From assembly GCA_015075645.1 (NCBI GenBank), contig JABTUF010000002.1, positions 677,205 to 741,204 on the forward strand: a stretch of DNA of 64,000 bases. Direction: 5' to 3'. A program made the translations under genes and the position numbers. Source of the DNA: Burkholderiales bacterium. Lineage in GTDB: Bacteria; Pseudomonadota; Gammaproteobacteria; Burkholderiales; Casimicrobiaceae. Below, one piece after another: positions 7,630 through 16,353 of the stretch; position 1 is the stretch's first letter, and each line of letters starts with the position of its first letter. The notes below the pieces were generated by a model that searched no databases, was not told the origin of the DNA, and saw nothing but the letters and a program-made list of their open reading frames with translations.

Positions 7630-9294
7630 TCACAGGTGCCTCCGGTGCTGCACCACGCGGAACCGGTTCGCGACGAACGCGGCATCGGTGAGCGCCGCGT
7701 TCGCGGCCGGATTCGCCCCGGTGCCGTGGAAGTCGGAGAACGCCGCGGACTGGTTGACGAACACGCCGGCGGTGAGGTTGATCGAGAGGGCGACACCGGC
7801 GTCCTCGGCCACCTCGATCGCGCCGTCGACCACCTTCGGATCGGTCGAGTAGAGCGAGAGCGTCAGCGCGCCGTGGCGCTTGACCGCGTCGCGGGCGATC
7901 GCGAGGCTCTGGGCGGTCGAGTCGGTCGCGATCACGAAGGCGATCGGACCGAACCACTCCGACAGATACTTGTCGCCGTCGCGCGCGTCGAGCTTCACGA
8001 GGAGCGGCGTGCGCACGTTGGCGTTCGGGAACGCGGGATGCGCGACCGTGGTCGTGTCGAGCAGGATCGGTCCGAGCGCACGGGCGCGCTCCAGGCGTTC
8101 GAGCACGCCGGGATTCTGCACCGCCCCCAGCACCTCGACCGCACGCGCCGGGTCGCCCAGCAGTTTCCTCACGCCGTCGGCGATCGCGTTCGCGACCTCG
8201 TCGAACGACTTGTGTCCCTCCCCGGTCGCGATGCCGCCGCGCGGCACGTAGATGTTCTGCGGCGCGGTGCACATCTGCCCGGTGTAGAGCGACAGCGAGA
8301 ACGCGAGGTTCCGCGCGACGCCGGCGAGGTCGGTGGTCGAGTCGACGATGACCTGGTTCACGCCCGCCTTCTCGGTGTAGACCTGCGCCTGCCGCGCGTG
8401 CGACTCGAGCCAGTTGCCGTTGGCCGGGCTGCCGGTGAAGTCGATGATCCGGACCTCCGGGCGCAGCGCGAGCTTCTGCGCGGTGTCGTCGCCGGCCGCG
8501 TGCGCGACCAGCGTCACGACGTCGGGGTCGAAGCCGGCCTCCGCGAGCACGTCGCGCACGATCCTCACGGTGATCGCGAGCGGCAGGATCGCCGCGGGAT
8601 GCGGCTTCACCACCACCGCGTTGCCGGTCGCGAGGCTCGCGAACAGTCCCGGGTAGCCGTTCCAGGTCGGGAACGTCGAACAGCCGATGACGAGGCCCAC
8701 GCCGCGCGGCACGACGCGGAAGCGCTTCTCCATGCGGATCGGATCGCCCTTGCCCTGCGGCTTCTCCCAGGTCGCCTTCGACGGCACGCGGCGCATCTGG
8801 TCGTAGGCATAGGCGACGGCTTCGAGTCCGCGATCCTGCGCGTGCGGGCCGCCCGCCTGGAACGCCATCATGAACGCCTGCCCGCTCGTGTGCATCACCG
8901 CGTTGGCGATCTCGAAGCTCGCCCGGTTGATGCGCGCGAGCGCCTCGAGGCACACGCCGACCCACGCTTCGGGTCCCGCGGCGCGCCACGACGCCTGCGC
9001 ACGCGCGATCCCGGCGAAGAGCGCCTCGAGATCGACCTTCGGATAGGTAATGCCGAGGTCGACGCCCCAGGGCGAACGCTCGCCGCCGACGGCGCCGACC
9101 GTGCCCGGCTCGACGATCGGGAACGGCTTGCCGAGCAGCGCCTCGTAGGCGGCCTTGCCCGCTTCAGCCGAACCTTCGCCGTAGACCTTCGGGCTCGCGG
9201 ATTCCGGATACGGTGACCAGTAGCCGCGATCGGCGATCGCGCCGAGCGCGCGCTCCAGCGTCGCGCGATGCTTGTCGAACAGGGGATGACTCAA
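7630..9294 (-). CDS. paaN: Phenylacetate degradation aldehyde dehydrogenase PaaN
   Basis: 554 residues, belonging to the shorter PaaN family of the aldehyde dehydrogenase superfamily common in Burkholderiales. It lacks the C-terminal MaoC-like hydratase domain of PaaZ (about 680 aa). A nucleophilic Cys is visible in T-G-Q-M-C-T-A-P-Q, with the cofactor segment D-F-T-G-S-P-A-N-G and T-E-K-A-G upstream. It is thought to act in processing the opened ring or its aldehyde. The position between paaE and paaG supports the name. Because the hydratase domain is absent, oxepin-CoA hydrolysis must be done by this protein in another way or by a gene elsewhere. Confidence 0.9.
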   Translation of the reverse strand: MSHPLFDKHRATLERALGAIADRGYWSPYPESASPKVYGEGSAEAGKAAYEALLGKPFPIVEPGTVGAVGGERSPWGVDLGITYPKVDLEALFAGIARAQASWRAAGPEAWVGVCLEALARINRASFEIANAVMHTSGQAFMMAFQAGGPHAQDRGLEAVAYAYDQMRRVPSKATWEKPQGKGDPIRMEKRFRVVPRGVGLVIGCSTFPTWNGYPGLFASLATGNAVVVKPHPAAILPLAITVRIVRDVLAEAGFDPDVVTLVAHAAGDDTAQKLALRPEVRIIDFTGSPANGNWLESHARQAQVYTEKAGVNQVIVDSTTDLAGVARNLAFSLSLYTGQMCTAPQNIYVPRGGIATGEGHKSFDEVANAIADGVRKLLGDPARAVEVLGAVQNPGVLERLERARALGPILLDTTTVAHPAFPNANVRTPLLVKLDARDGDKYLSEWFGPIAFVIATDSTAQSLAIARDAVKRHGALTLSLYSTDPKVVDGAIEVAEDAGVALSINLTAGVFVNQSAAFSDFHGTGANPAANAALTDAAFVANRFRVVQHRRHL

Positions 9295-9412
9295 GGCTCG
9301 CTCCTCGAAACGTCGGTCGGCCGGATGCCGACTCTAGCACGCGGCACGCGCCGCACCGCCGCACCGCGCCCGATGCATCGATGGACTCGGCGCGCGCCGC
9401 GCCGCGTCCCGC

Positions 9413-10495
9413 TCACCCCATGCCGGTCTGGTCGAAGTCGACGACGACCTGGTCGGTGGCGGGATAACTCTGGCACGCGAGCACGAAGCCGCGCGCCACC
9501 TCGTAGTCCTCGAGCGCGAAGTTCACGTCCATGTCGACTTCGCCCTCGACGAGCCTGCAGCGGCAGGTCGAGCACACGCCGCCCTTGCACGAGTACGGCA
9601 GTTCGATGCCGTTCGCGAGCGCCGCCTCGAGCAGGTTCTCGCGCGTGCGGTCGAGCGTGTAGGTCTTGCGCATCCCGTCGATGACCACCGTCACCAGGGT
9701 CTCGGTCCGGCCCGCGGGCGGCACGCGCGCGACCTGGTGCTCGTGCTTCGGGATGCTCGACGCGAAGCGTTCGATGCGCACCTTCGCGTCCGGGGTGCCG
9801 CGCTCGCGCAGCGCCGCGGTCACGTCGGCCATCATGCCCTCGGGACCGCAGACGTAGACCGCGTCGACGTCGGCGAGCGGCACCCAGCGGTCGAGGAGCG
9901 CGCCGGCGCGCGCACGGTCGATCCGCCCGTGCAGGAGGTCGATGTCCTGCGCCTCGCGCGAGAGCACGTGCACCAGGTTGAAGCGGTCGAGGAACCGGTC
10001 CTTGAGGTCGGCGAGTTCGTCGCGGAACATCACCGTGCCGGAGGCGCGGTTGCCGTAGAACAGCGTGACGTGCGTGTGCGGCTCGCTCTCGAGCGTCGTC
10101 TTCACGATCGACAGCAGCGGCGTGATGCCGCTGCCCGCGGCGAATCCGACGTAGTGGTGGCGCGCGGCGCGATCGAGCGGCAGCGCGAAGTGCCCCATCG
10201 GCGGCATCACCTCGAGCGTGTCGCCGCGCTTCAACGCGGTGTTGGCCCAGGTCGAGAACACGCCGCCCGGCGCGCGCTTGATCGCGATGCGCAGCGTCCG
10301 CTCGTCGCGTCCCGAGCAGATCGAGTACGACCGCCGCACGTCGGCGCCGTCGATCGACGCCTTGAGCGTCAGGTGCTGGCCGGGCTCGTAGCGGAACGCG
10401 TCGGCGAGCGCGTCTGGGACCGCGAAGGTGATCGCGACCGCGTCGCGCGTCTGCGGCTCGATCCGGGCGACGGCGAGCGGGTGGAAGCGGCTCAT
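9413..10495 (-). CDS. paaE: Phenylacetyl-CoA epoxidase reductase subunit
   Basis: 360 residues. The N-terminal ferredoxin-NADP reductase-like part has the FAD-binding R-R-S-Y-S-I-C-S at about 53-60 and the NADPH site G-S-G-I-T-P-L-L-S near 120. The C-terminal plant-type [2Fe-2S] domain has cysteines in Y-S-C-K-G-G-V-C-S-T-C with a fourth in L-A-C-Q-S-Y-P near the end. It passes electrons from NADPH to the PaaABC oxygenase. The ATG start is 103 bp after paaD. All cofactor residues look intact. Confidence 0.95.
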   Translation of the reverse strand: MSRFHPLAVARIEPQTRDAVAITFAVPDALADAFRYEPGQHLTLKASIDGADVRRSYSICSGRDERTLRIAIKRAPGGVFSTWANTALKRGDTLEVMPPMGHFALPLDRAARHHYVGFAAGSGITPLLSIVKTTLESEPHTHVTLFYGNRASGTVMFRDELADLKDRFLDRFNLVHVLSREAQDIDLLHGRIDRARAGALLDRWVPLADVDAVYVCGPEGMMADVTAALRERGTPDAKVRIERFASSIPKHEHQVARVPPAGRTETLVTVVIDGMRKTYTLDRTRENLLEAALANGIELPYSCKGGVCSTCRCRLVEGEVDMDVNFALEDYEVARGFVLACQSYPATDQVVVDFDQTGMG

Positions 10496-10598
10496 GGCGA
10501 TTTCGAAGGTGGCGGTAGCGGTGGCGGTGGACGGTCCAAACCGGGCTTCGGTCGCGAGCGCCTCCGCGAGGAGCGCCGGGCACGAACCGTTCGCGGAT

Positions 10599-11159
10599 TC
10601 AATGCGGCTTGAAGTAGTCGAACGGCTCGAGGCAGGAACCGCAGCGGTGCAGCGACTTGCACGCGGTCGAGCCGAACTGCGCGACGAGCGTGGTATCGCT
10701 CGACCCGCAGCGCGGGCACGGCACGACGACGCCGGGATGGCGCAGCGGGCTCAAGCCGCGCACGTCGATCTTCGCGGCACCGGCGACGGCCGAGCCGGGA
10801 GGGGCGATCCCGAACTCGCGCAGGCGTCGTTTCGCGTCCGCGGGCATCCAGTCGGTGGTCCAGGACGGCGCGAGCACGATCTCGACGCGCGAGCGCACGC
10901 CGATCGCCGCGAGCGCGCCGTCGATCGCTCCCGCGATGACGTCGGTCGCCGGGCAGCCGGAATAGGTCGGGGTCACGCGGACGACGACGCCATCGCCCTC
11001 GCGCTCGACGGCGCGCACGATGCCGAGGTCGACGACCGACAGCACCGGGATCTCGGGATCGGGGACCGCGGCGAGCGCGCGCCAGACCGGCGCGAGCGTC
11101 GCAGGGCCGCCGCCCCGCCGCGCGTTCCCCTTCACCGAGGGGATGGGTTCGACGGTCAT
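10599..11159 (-). CDS. paaD: Phenylacetyl-CoA epoxidase maturation subunit PaaD
   Basis: 186 residues. The MIP18/DUF59 domain (V-P-D-P-E-I-P-V-L-S-V-V-D-L-G and T-P-T-Y-S-G-C-P-A) occupies about 34-90. A C-terminal zinc-ribbon-like stretch has C-P-R-C and C-G-S-C. The protein is required for assembly or repair of the iron centre of the oxygenase. The ATG at 11159 is preferred, but two GTG codons four and three codons earlier overlap the paaC stop and could serve as coupled starts. Confidence 0.93.
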   Translation of the reverse strand: MTVEPIPSVKGNARRGGGPATLAPVWRALAAVPDPEIPVLSVVDLGIVRAVEREGDGVVVRVTPTYSGCPATDVIAGAIDGALAAIGVRSRVEIVLAPSWTTDWMPADAKRRLREFGIAPPGSAVAGAAKIDVRGLSPLRHPGVVVPCPRCGSSDTTLVAQFGSTACKSLHRCGSCLEPFDYFKPH

Positions 11160-11164
11160 GTCGT

Positions 11165-11920
11165 TCACCACCGCGCGTCGGGGTAGGCACGCTGCAGGAA
11201 CTGCATCTCGGTCAGCAGGTGGCCCAGGTGCTCGGTGTGCGTGCCCTGGCGGCCGCCGCGCTGCGCGAAGTCGTCGGACGGCAGCGCGAGCGTCGCTTCG
11301 GCGAGCACGGCGCCGACCGATTCGCGCCACGGTGCGGCGAGCGCGGCGAGGTCGGGGCCGATGCCGGCCTTCGCCATCGCGTCGTCCACCGCATCGGGCA
11401 GGAAGAGTTCGCCGGTGTACATCCACAGCGCGTCGATCGCGCCGGCCATCCGCGCGTGCGAGTGCCCGGTTCCGTCGCCCAGCCGGATCACCCAGTCGGA
11501 CGAGCGCTCGGCGTGGTAGGCGACCTCCTTCGCGGCCTTCGCCGCGATCGCGGCGACACGCTCGTCGCGCGAGGCGGTCATCGCGCGGAGCGCGAGGAGG
11601 TGCCAGCGGTCGAACAGGAACTGCCGCGCGATGGTGTCGGCGTAGTCGCCGTTCGGCTGCTCGACGATGAGCGCGTTGCGGAACTCGTGCTGGTCGCGCC
11701 GGAACGCGAGCGCGTCCTCGTCGCGGCCCGCGCCCTCGACCTCGCCCGCGTACGAGAGCCACATCCGCGCCTGCCCGATCAGGTCGAGGCCGACGTTGGT
11801 CTGCGCGATGTCCTCCTCGAGGACCGGGCCCTTGCCGACCCATTCGGACAGCCGCTGCGCGAGGATGAGCGCGCTGTCGCCCATGCGGAGCAGGAATTCG
11901 AATGTCGGTGCGGGAGCCAT
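11165..11920 (-). CDS. paaC: Phenylacetyl-CoA epoxidase structural subunit PaaC
   Basis: 251 residues, all-helical ferritin-like fold. Recognisable PaaC features are L-R-M-G-D-S-A-L-I-L-A-Q-R-L-S-E-W, N-V-G-L-D-L-I-G-Q-A-R and K-E-V-A-Y-H. It is the non-catalytic partner of PaaA and lacks a complete diiron site. Two ATG starts five codons apart (11935 and 11920) are possible; neither has a good Shine-Dalgarno, and the shorter one matches family N-termini better. The stop sits five bases before the paaD ATG. Confidence 0.94.
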   Translation of the reverse strand: MAPAPTFEFLLRMGDSALILAQRLSEWVGKGPVLEEDIAQTNVGLDLIGQARMWLSYAGEVEGAGRDEDALAFRRDQHEFRNALIVEQPNGDYADTIARQFLFDRWHLLALRAMTASRDERVAAIAAKAAKEVAYHAERSSDWVIRLGDGTGHSHARMAGAIDALWMYTGELFLPDAVDDAMAKAGIGPDLAALAAPWRESVGAVLAEATLALPSDDFAQRGGRQGTHTEHLGHLLTEMQFLQRAYPDARW

Positions 11921-11991
11921 CGTGGAAGGAGGCATGGGATGCGTCGCCGGAAGGACCTGGGCGGCCGCGCGCCCGCGCGCGGCGCGCGGCG

Positions 11992-12276
11992 TCAGATGTG
12001 CTTGACCCCGTCGGGCATCGGGAAGAACGTCGGGTGGCGGTACACCTTGTTCTCCGCCGGATCGAAGAGCGCCTCGCGGTCGCCCGGCGCGCTCGCGACG
12101 ACGTCGGCGCTCCGCACGACCCAGATCGACACGCCCTCGTTGCGGCGCGTGTAGACGTCGCGCGCGTTCTTGATCGCCATCTCCGCGTCCGGTGCGTGCA
12201 GGCTGCCCGCGTGCTTGTGCGCGAGCCCGTGCTGGCTGCGGATGAACACTTCCCAGAGGGGCCATTCGGAGGTCAT
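11992..12276 (-). CDS. paaB: Phenylacetyl-CoA epoxidase subunit PaaB
   Basis: 94 residues, the standard PaaB length. It begins M-T-S-E-W-P-L-W-E-V-F-I-R-S and has H-K-H-A-G-S-L-H-A and R-N-E-G-V-S-I-W-V-V, all diagnostic. PaaB bridges the PaaAC heterodimers in the epoxidase complex. It starts 17 bp after the paaA stop and is followed by a 71-bp gap before paaC. Confidence 0.95.
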   Translation of the reverse strand: MTSEWPLWEVFIRSQHGLAHKHAGSLHAPDAEMAIKNARDVYTRRNEGVSIWVVRSADVVASAPGDREALFDPAENKVYRHPTFFPMPDGVKHI

Positions 12277-12293
12277 GGGAGGCTTTCGCTGGT

Positions 12294-13301
12294 TCAGGGT
12301 TCGAGATTCGACGTTCGACGTTCAACGCGCGCCGCGCGCTTGCGCGCGTGCTCGACCGCGGCCTCGCGCACCCACGCACCGTCTTCCCAGGCCTTCGTGC
12401 GCACGCGGATGCGGTCGCGGTTGCACGGCCCGTGGCCGCGCAGCACCGCCTGGAACTCGCTCCAGTCGATCGGGCCGATGTCGTAGTGGCCGCGTTCCTC
12501 GTTCCAGCGCAGATCGGGATCGGGAATCGTGAGCCCGAGGAACTCCGCCTGCGGCACGGTCTGGTCGATGAAGCGCTGGCGCAGCTCGTCGTTCGACAGG
12601 AGCTTGATCTTCCAGCGCATCGACTGCGCGGAGTGCACGCTGTCGGCGTCGGGCGGGCCGAACATCATCAGCGACGGCCACCACCAGCGGTCGAGCGAAT
12701 CCTGCGCCATCGCCTTCTGCTCCGGCGTGCCGCGGCACATCGCCAGCATGATGTCGAAGCCCTGCCTCTGGTGGAACGACTCCTCCTTGCAGATGCGCAC
12801 CATCGCGCGCGCGTAGGGGCCGTAACTGCAGCGGCACAGCGGGATCTGGTTCATGATCGCCGCGCCGTCGACGAGCCAGCCGATCGCGCCCATGTCCGCC
12901 CAGTTGAGCGTCGGGTAGTTGAAGATCGACGAGTACTTGACCTTGCCGGCGTGGAGGTCCTCGATCAGGTCGTCGCGCGAGACGCCGAGCGTCTCCGCCG
13001 CCGAGTACAGGTAGAGCCCGTGACCGGCCTCGTCCTGGATCTTCGCCATCAGGATCGCCTTGCGCTGGAGCGTGGGTGCGCGCGTCACCCAGTTGCCCTC
13101 CGGCAACTGCCCGACGATCTCGGAGTGCGCGTGCTGCTGGATCTGGCGGACGAGCGTGCGGCGGTAGGCCTCGGGCATCGGGTCCTTCGGCTCCACTTTG
13201 ATGTCCGCGTCGAGGCGCGCCTGGAACGCGCGCTCCTCCGGCGACATCTCGGATGCCTCCGCGACCTTCTTCAACCCGGTGTCGACCAGTTGCGCGTACA
13301 T
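12294..13301 (-). CDS. paaA: Phenylacetyl-CoA epoxidase catalytic subunit PaaA
   Basis: 335 residues. It is the diiron catalytic subunit that epoxidises the ring of phenylacetyl-CoA. Iron ligands of the ferritin-like site are visible in K-I-Q-D-E-A-G-H-G and in [10 protein letters not shown] (EX2H-type motifs). The lysine-rich N-terminal substrate region and the [11 protein letters not shown] segment are typical. The ATG at 13301 has GAGGAGG spaced seven bases upstream. It is the first gene of the operon and is transcribed divergently from paaX. The last 15 or so residues are Arg-rich and atypical. Confidence 0.97.
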   Translation of the reverse strand: MYAQLVDTGLKKVAEASEMSPEERAFQARLDADIKVEPKDPMPEAYRRTLVRQIQQHAHSEIVGQLPEGNWVTRAPTLQRKAILMAKIQDEAGHGLYLYSAAETLGVSRDDLIEDLHAGKVKYSSIFNYPTLNWADMGAIGWLVDGAAIMNQIPLCRCSYGPYARAMVRICKEESFHQRQGFDIMLAMCRGTPEQKAMAQDSLDRWWWPSLMMFGPPDADSVHSAQSMRWKIKLLSNDELRQRFIDQTVPQAEFLGLTIPDPDLRWNEERGHYDIGPIDWSEFQAVLRGHGPCNRDRIRVRTKAWEDGAWVREAAVEHARKRAARVERRTSNLEP

Positions 13302-13364
13302 CGCCTGCCTCCTCGTTCGGTGGAGCCGGGCGCTTTCGGACCCGCCTCGTGCCGCCAGCAACAC

Positions 13365-13401
13365 GATACATCTTTGTGGCATGCGCAGTAAAGCTTGTAT
13401 C
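13365..13401. promoter_or_regulatory. Candidate PaaX operator and divergent paaA/paaX promoters
   Basis: An inverted repeat GATACA (13365-13370), 25-bp spacer, TGTATC (13396-13401) lies in the 110-bp divergent region. A TTTACT / TATCGT pair with an 18-bp spacer reads toward paaA. On the plus strand TTGTGG at 13374 and TATCAT at 13398 are a weaker pair toward paaX. The repeat covers both promoters, which suits autoregulation by PaaX released by phenylacetyl-CoA. The site is AT-rich against a very GC-rich background. The assignment to PaaX is inferred from position. Confidence 0.55.
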
Positions 13402-13411
13402 ATATTGCCCG

Positions 13412-14362
13412 ATGCCGCCACCCGATCCCGATCCCGAACTGGCCCGCTGGATCCGGCGCGAACTCGCCGCCGACCCGCCGCGGGTCCCGTCGCTCATCGT
13501 CACCGTCTGGGGCGACGCACTGGTGCCGCACGGCGGCGCCGCGTGGCTCGCGACGCTGATTGCGCTCCTCGGCGAATTCGGTGTCAACGAGCGCGCGGTG
13601 CGCACCGGCGTGTTCCGCGTCGCAAGGGATGGCTGGCTCGTCGCGCAGCCGGTCGGCCGCCGCAGCCGCTACCAGGTGTCCGGCCAGGCGGGCGCGCGAT
13701 TCGCGCGCGCGTTCCACCGCGTCTACGACAGCCCGTTCGAGCCCTGGGACGGCGAGTGGGAAGCGGTCGTCCCGCACTCCAATCTCGGCCCGGCCTCGCG
13801 CCGGCGCCTGCGCGACGAACTCGCCTGGGCCGGATTCGCCGAGTTCGCGCCCGGCGTTCACCTGCGGCCCGCCCGGCGCGACGGCGTCGCGGCGCGCATC
13901 GTCGAGGCGCTCGGCGTCGCCTGCGCGGTCACCGGGTTCGTCGCACGCGACACCGCGGACGGCGCGCTTCCCTCACTCGCCTCGCGCGCGGAATCGGTCT
14001 ACGCGCTCGGCGCGCTGGCCGCGGACTACCGCCGCTTCATCGCGCGGCACGCGGGCGTCGTCGCGGCGTTCCGCCAGCGCGCCAACCCCGATCCCGCGCA
14101 GGCGTTCGCGATCCGCACGCTGCTCGTGCACGCCTATCGGCGCGTGCGCCTGCGCGATCCCCAACTGCCCCGCGAGGTCCTGCCGGACGACTGGCCGGGC
14201 GCGGCGGCCTATGCGCTGTGCCGCGACTTCTACCGCATGGCGGAGCCGATGGCGGAGGCCCACCTCGCCGCGGCGTTCGCGAACGAGGGCGCCACGCTGC
14301 CGCCGATCGATCCGGCGTTCCACCGCCGCTTCGCGGACCCGCTGCCTTCCTGCGCCGCGTGA
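13412..14362 (+). CDS. paaX: Phenylacetate operon repressor
   Basis: 316 residues, the usual length. The N-terminal winged-helix domain contains [10 protein letters not shown] and [11 protein letters not shown]; PaaX-specific W-D-G-E-W and a C-terminal C-R-D-F-Y-R-M-A-E region follow. It represses the paa genes and is released by phenylacetyl-CoA. The ATG at 13412 lies eleven bases past the right arm of the putative operator. The position opposite paaA is the standard arrangement. Confidence 0.93.
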   Translation: MPPPDPDPELARWIRRELAADPPRVPSLIVTVWGDALVPHGGAAWLATLIALLGEFGVNERAVRTGVFRVARDGWLVAQPVGRRSRYQVSGQAGARFARAFHRVYDSPFEPWDGEWEAVVPHSNLGPASRRRLRDELAWAGFAEFAPGVHLRPARRDGVAARIVEALGVACAVTGFVARDTADGALPSLASRAESVYALGALAADYRRFIARHAGVVAAFRQRANPDPAQAFAIRTLLVHAYRRVRLRDPQLPREVLPDDWPGAAAYALCRDFYRMAEPMAEAHLAAAFANEGATLPPIDPAFHRRFADPLPSCAA

Positions 14363-14387
14363 GCGGTTGCGTGCGGGGGATCGCGGG

Positions 14388-14591
14388 CTACGCCGCGGGC
14401 GGGGATGCCGCCTGCAGCGGATCCTCGTCGTCGTCGTCGTCTTCGTCGTCGTCCTCGCCCCAGTCGTCATCGTCGTCCGGGTCGCCGATCGGGGTCTCGT
14501 CGTCGTCATCGTCGTCGCCCGGACCGGGATGCGCGACCGGGGCGGCGATGCCTCCGCCCGGCCGCACGAGTTCGGCGAGGAGAGCATTCAT
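14388..14591 (-). CDS. Asp-rich mini-protein translationally coupled to kbp
   Basis: 67 residues, of which about 21 are Asp and 5 Glu. A short hydrophobic/neutral N-terminus (M-N-A-L-L-A-E-L-V-R-P-G-G-G-I-A) is followed by runs of six, five, three and five Asp, with one Trp in W-G-E. The ATG overlaps the TGA of the upstream kbp gene (ATGA), which strongly suggests real translation. On the plus strand the same DNA is a GTC-rich imperfect trinucleotide repeat, so length variation in steps of three is possible. No family is recognised. A cation-binding or disordered partner of Kbp is a guess. Confidence 0.55.
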   Translation of the reverse strand: MNALLAELVRPGGGIAAPVAHPGPGDDDDDDETPIGDPDDDDDWGEDDDEDDDDDEDPLQAASPPAA

Positions 14592-15091
14592 GCCGGCGGA
14601 ATGCGCAGGTTCTGGCCCGGATAGATCTTGTCCGGGTGCGAGAGCATCGGCTTGTTCGCCTCGAAGATCTTCATGTACTTGTTCGGGTCGCCGTAGTACT
14701 GCTTGCTGATCTTCGACAGGTTGTCCCCGGACTTCACCGTGTAGTACTGGGCCTCGGGTTCGCTGCGATCGACGCTCATCATGTCCTTCACCGTGGACAC
14801 GCCCGCGACGTTGCCGCAGCAGAGCACGATCTTCTCGCGCGTCGCCTGGTCGGGCGCGACGCCGTAGACCGCCACCGACGACGACGCGCCGTCGAAGGTC
14901 ACGGTGAGCCCGGTCGCCGAGAGGTTCTGCGCCTTGATGTAGGTGACGATCGCATCACCCGCCGCGTCGTTCGCCGCCTTGATCTTGGCGTCGTTCGCGG
15001 GGTCGGACTTCACCTCCGCCATCGCGGCCTGCGCCGTCCCCTTGCCGAACAGCTTCTCGCCCGCTTCCTTGACGAAATCGATCAGTCCCAT
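14588..15091 (-). CDS. kbp: Potassium-binding BON-LysM protein Kbp (YgaU)
   Basis: 167 residues. The N-terminus M-G-L-I-D-F-V-K-E-A-G-E-K-L-F and the C-terminal LysM segment Y-T-V-K-S-G-D-N-L-S-K-I-S with Y-P-G-Q-N-L-R-I-P match E. coli YgaU/Kbp closely. A BON domain (about 50-105) precedes the LysM domain (about 115-165). Kbp is a cytoplasmic potassium-sensing protein in E. coli. A small insert near residue 20-30 makes this one longer than the 149-residue E. coli protein. It is followed by the coupled Asp-rich gene. Confidence 0.9.
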   Translation of the reverse strand: MGLIDFVKEAGEKLFGKGTAQAAMAEVKSDPANDAKIKAANDAAGDAIVTYIKAQNLSATGLTVTFDGASSSVAVYGVAPDQATREKIVLCCGNVAGVSTVKDMMSVDRSEPEAQYYTVKSGDNLSKISKQYYGDPNKYMKIFEANKPMLSHPDKIYPGQNLRIPPA

Positions 15092-15246
15092 CGCGCCTCT
15101 CCGGTTCGCGGCATGCCCCGCGTCCGGGCAAGCATACACCGCGAGGCGCCGCGGACGCGGCCCGCGGTGCCCCTTGACACGCCTCGCGCGCGCGCGAATC
15201 ATCCGCCGGTCGATCGCCGCGCGACGACCGCGCGCGGCGGCTTGGC

Positions 15247-16302
15247 ATGCCCACCCCCTCCCCGGCTCCGCACCGCGCCCCGTACCTCGTCGCCGACGCG
15301 ATCAGCGTGTCGTATGGCACGACGCGCGTGCTCGACCGGGTGTCGCTCGAGGTCGAGCGGGGCGAACTGGTGGCGCTCCTCGGCAGCTCCGGCTGCGGCA
15401 AGACGACGCTACTGCGCGCGATCGCCGGATTCGTCGCGCCCGACGCGGGACGCATCGTCGTCGACGGCCGCGACATCACCCGGCTCGCGCCGGAGGCGCG
15501 CGGCACGGCGATGATGTTCCAGTCCTACGCGCTGTGGCCGCACATGGACGTCGCGGCGAACATCGGCTACGGGCTGCGCATGCGCGGCCGGCCGCGCGAG
15601 TCGATCGGCCGGCGTGTCGACGAGATGCTGAAGCTCCTCAAGCTCGAAGGCTACGGCGCGCGCGCGATCTCAGCGCTCTCCGGCGGGCAGAAGCAGCGCG
15701 TCGCGCTCGGCCGCGCGCTCGCGGTCGACCCGAGCGTGCTCCTGCTCGACGAGCCGATGTCGAACCTCGACTACCGGGTCAGGCTGGAACTCCGCCACGA
15801 GCTGCGCGCGCTGCAGCAGCGCGTCGGCATCACGGCGGTCTACGTGACGCACGACCGCGAAGAGGCGCTCACGCTCGCCGACCGCATCGCGGTCATCGAC
15901 GCCGGCCGCGTCGCCCAGCTCGGCACGCCCGACGACGTGTTCCACCATCCGGTCTCGCCGTTCGTCGCCGGCTTCATGGGCGCCGACAACGCGATCGACG
16001 TGGTGCGCACGGGCCACGGCTGGACCTGGAGCGCGGCACCGCACGCCGGAGCGCGCGCCCGCGCGCATTTCCGCGCCGACCGGGCGCGCCTCGTCCACCC
16101 CGGAACGACGGCCCCGGCGGGCACGCTCGCGATCGACGGCACGATCGCCCAGCGCGTCTACCTCGGGACCGTGCATCGCTACCGCATTCACGCCGGCGCC
16201 GACGACTTCTGGGTCGAGGACGCCGAGCGACGCGACGAGGGCGCGCCGGTGCGCGTCCTCGTCCCGCCCGACGGGCTGCTCGTGTTTCCCGCGGCGGCCT
16301 GA
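15247..16302 (+). CDS. ABC transporter ATPase, polyamine/iron(III) type
   Basis: 351 residues. Walker A G-S-S-G-C-G-K-T-T (~50), Q-loop M-M-F-Q-S-Y-A, signature L-S-G-G-Q-K-Q-R, Walker B L-L-L-L-D-E-P-M-S and switch His in V-T-H-D are all present. The C-terminal 110 residues form a TOBE-like domain, as in PotA/FbpC. It energises the importer encoded by the next three genes. The substrate cannot be read from the sequence; spermidine/putrescine-type and iron-type systems share this architecture. Confidence 0.88.
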   Translation: MPTPSPAPHRAPYLVADAISVSYGTTRVLDRVSLEVERGELVALLGSSGCGKTTLLRAIAGFVAPDAGRIVVDGRDITRLAPEARGTAMMFQSYALWPHMDVAANIGYGLRMRGRPRESIGRRVDEMLKLLKLEGYGARAISALSGGQKQRVALGRALAVDPSVLLLDEPMSNLDYRVRLELRHELRALQQRVGITAVYVTHDREEALTLADRIAVIDAGRVAQLGTPDDVFHHPVSPFVAGFMGADNAIDVVRTGHGWTWSAAPHAGARARAHFRADRARLVHPGTTAPAGTLAIDGTIAQRVYLGTVHRYRIHAGADDFWVEDAERRDEGAPVRVLVPPDGLLVFPAAA

Positions 16303-16353
16303 CGCGCGCCGCGACGCACGGGCACGGAGGTCTTTCAGAGGAGGAGGCAGATC

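Noticed and set aside
15174..15202. Perfect TTGACA at 15174-15179 upstream of the ABC ATPase gene
   Set aside because: No acceptable -10 box lies 16-18 bp downstream (TCATCC at best), so I do not call a promoter, although one is expected in this gap.
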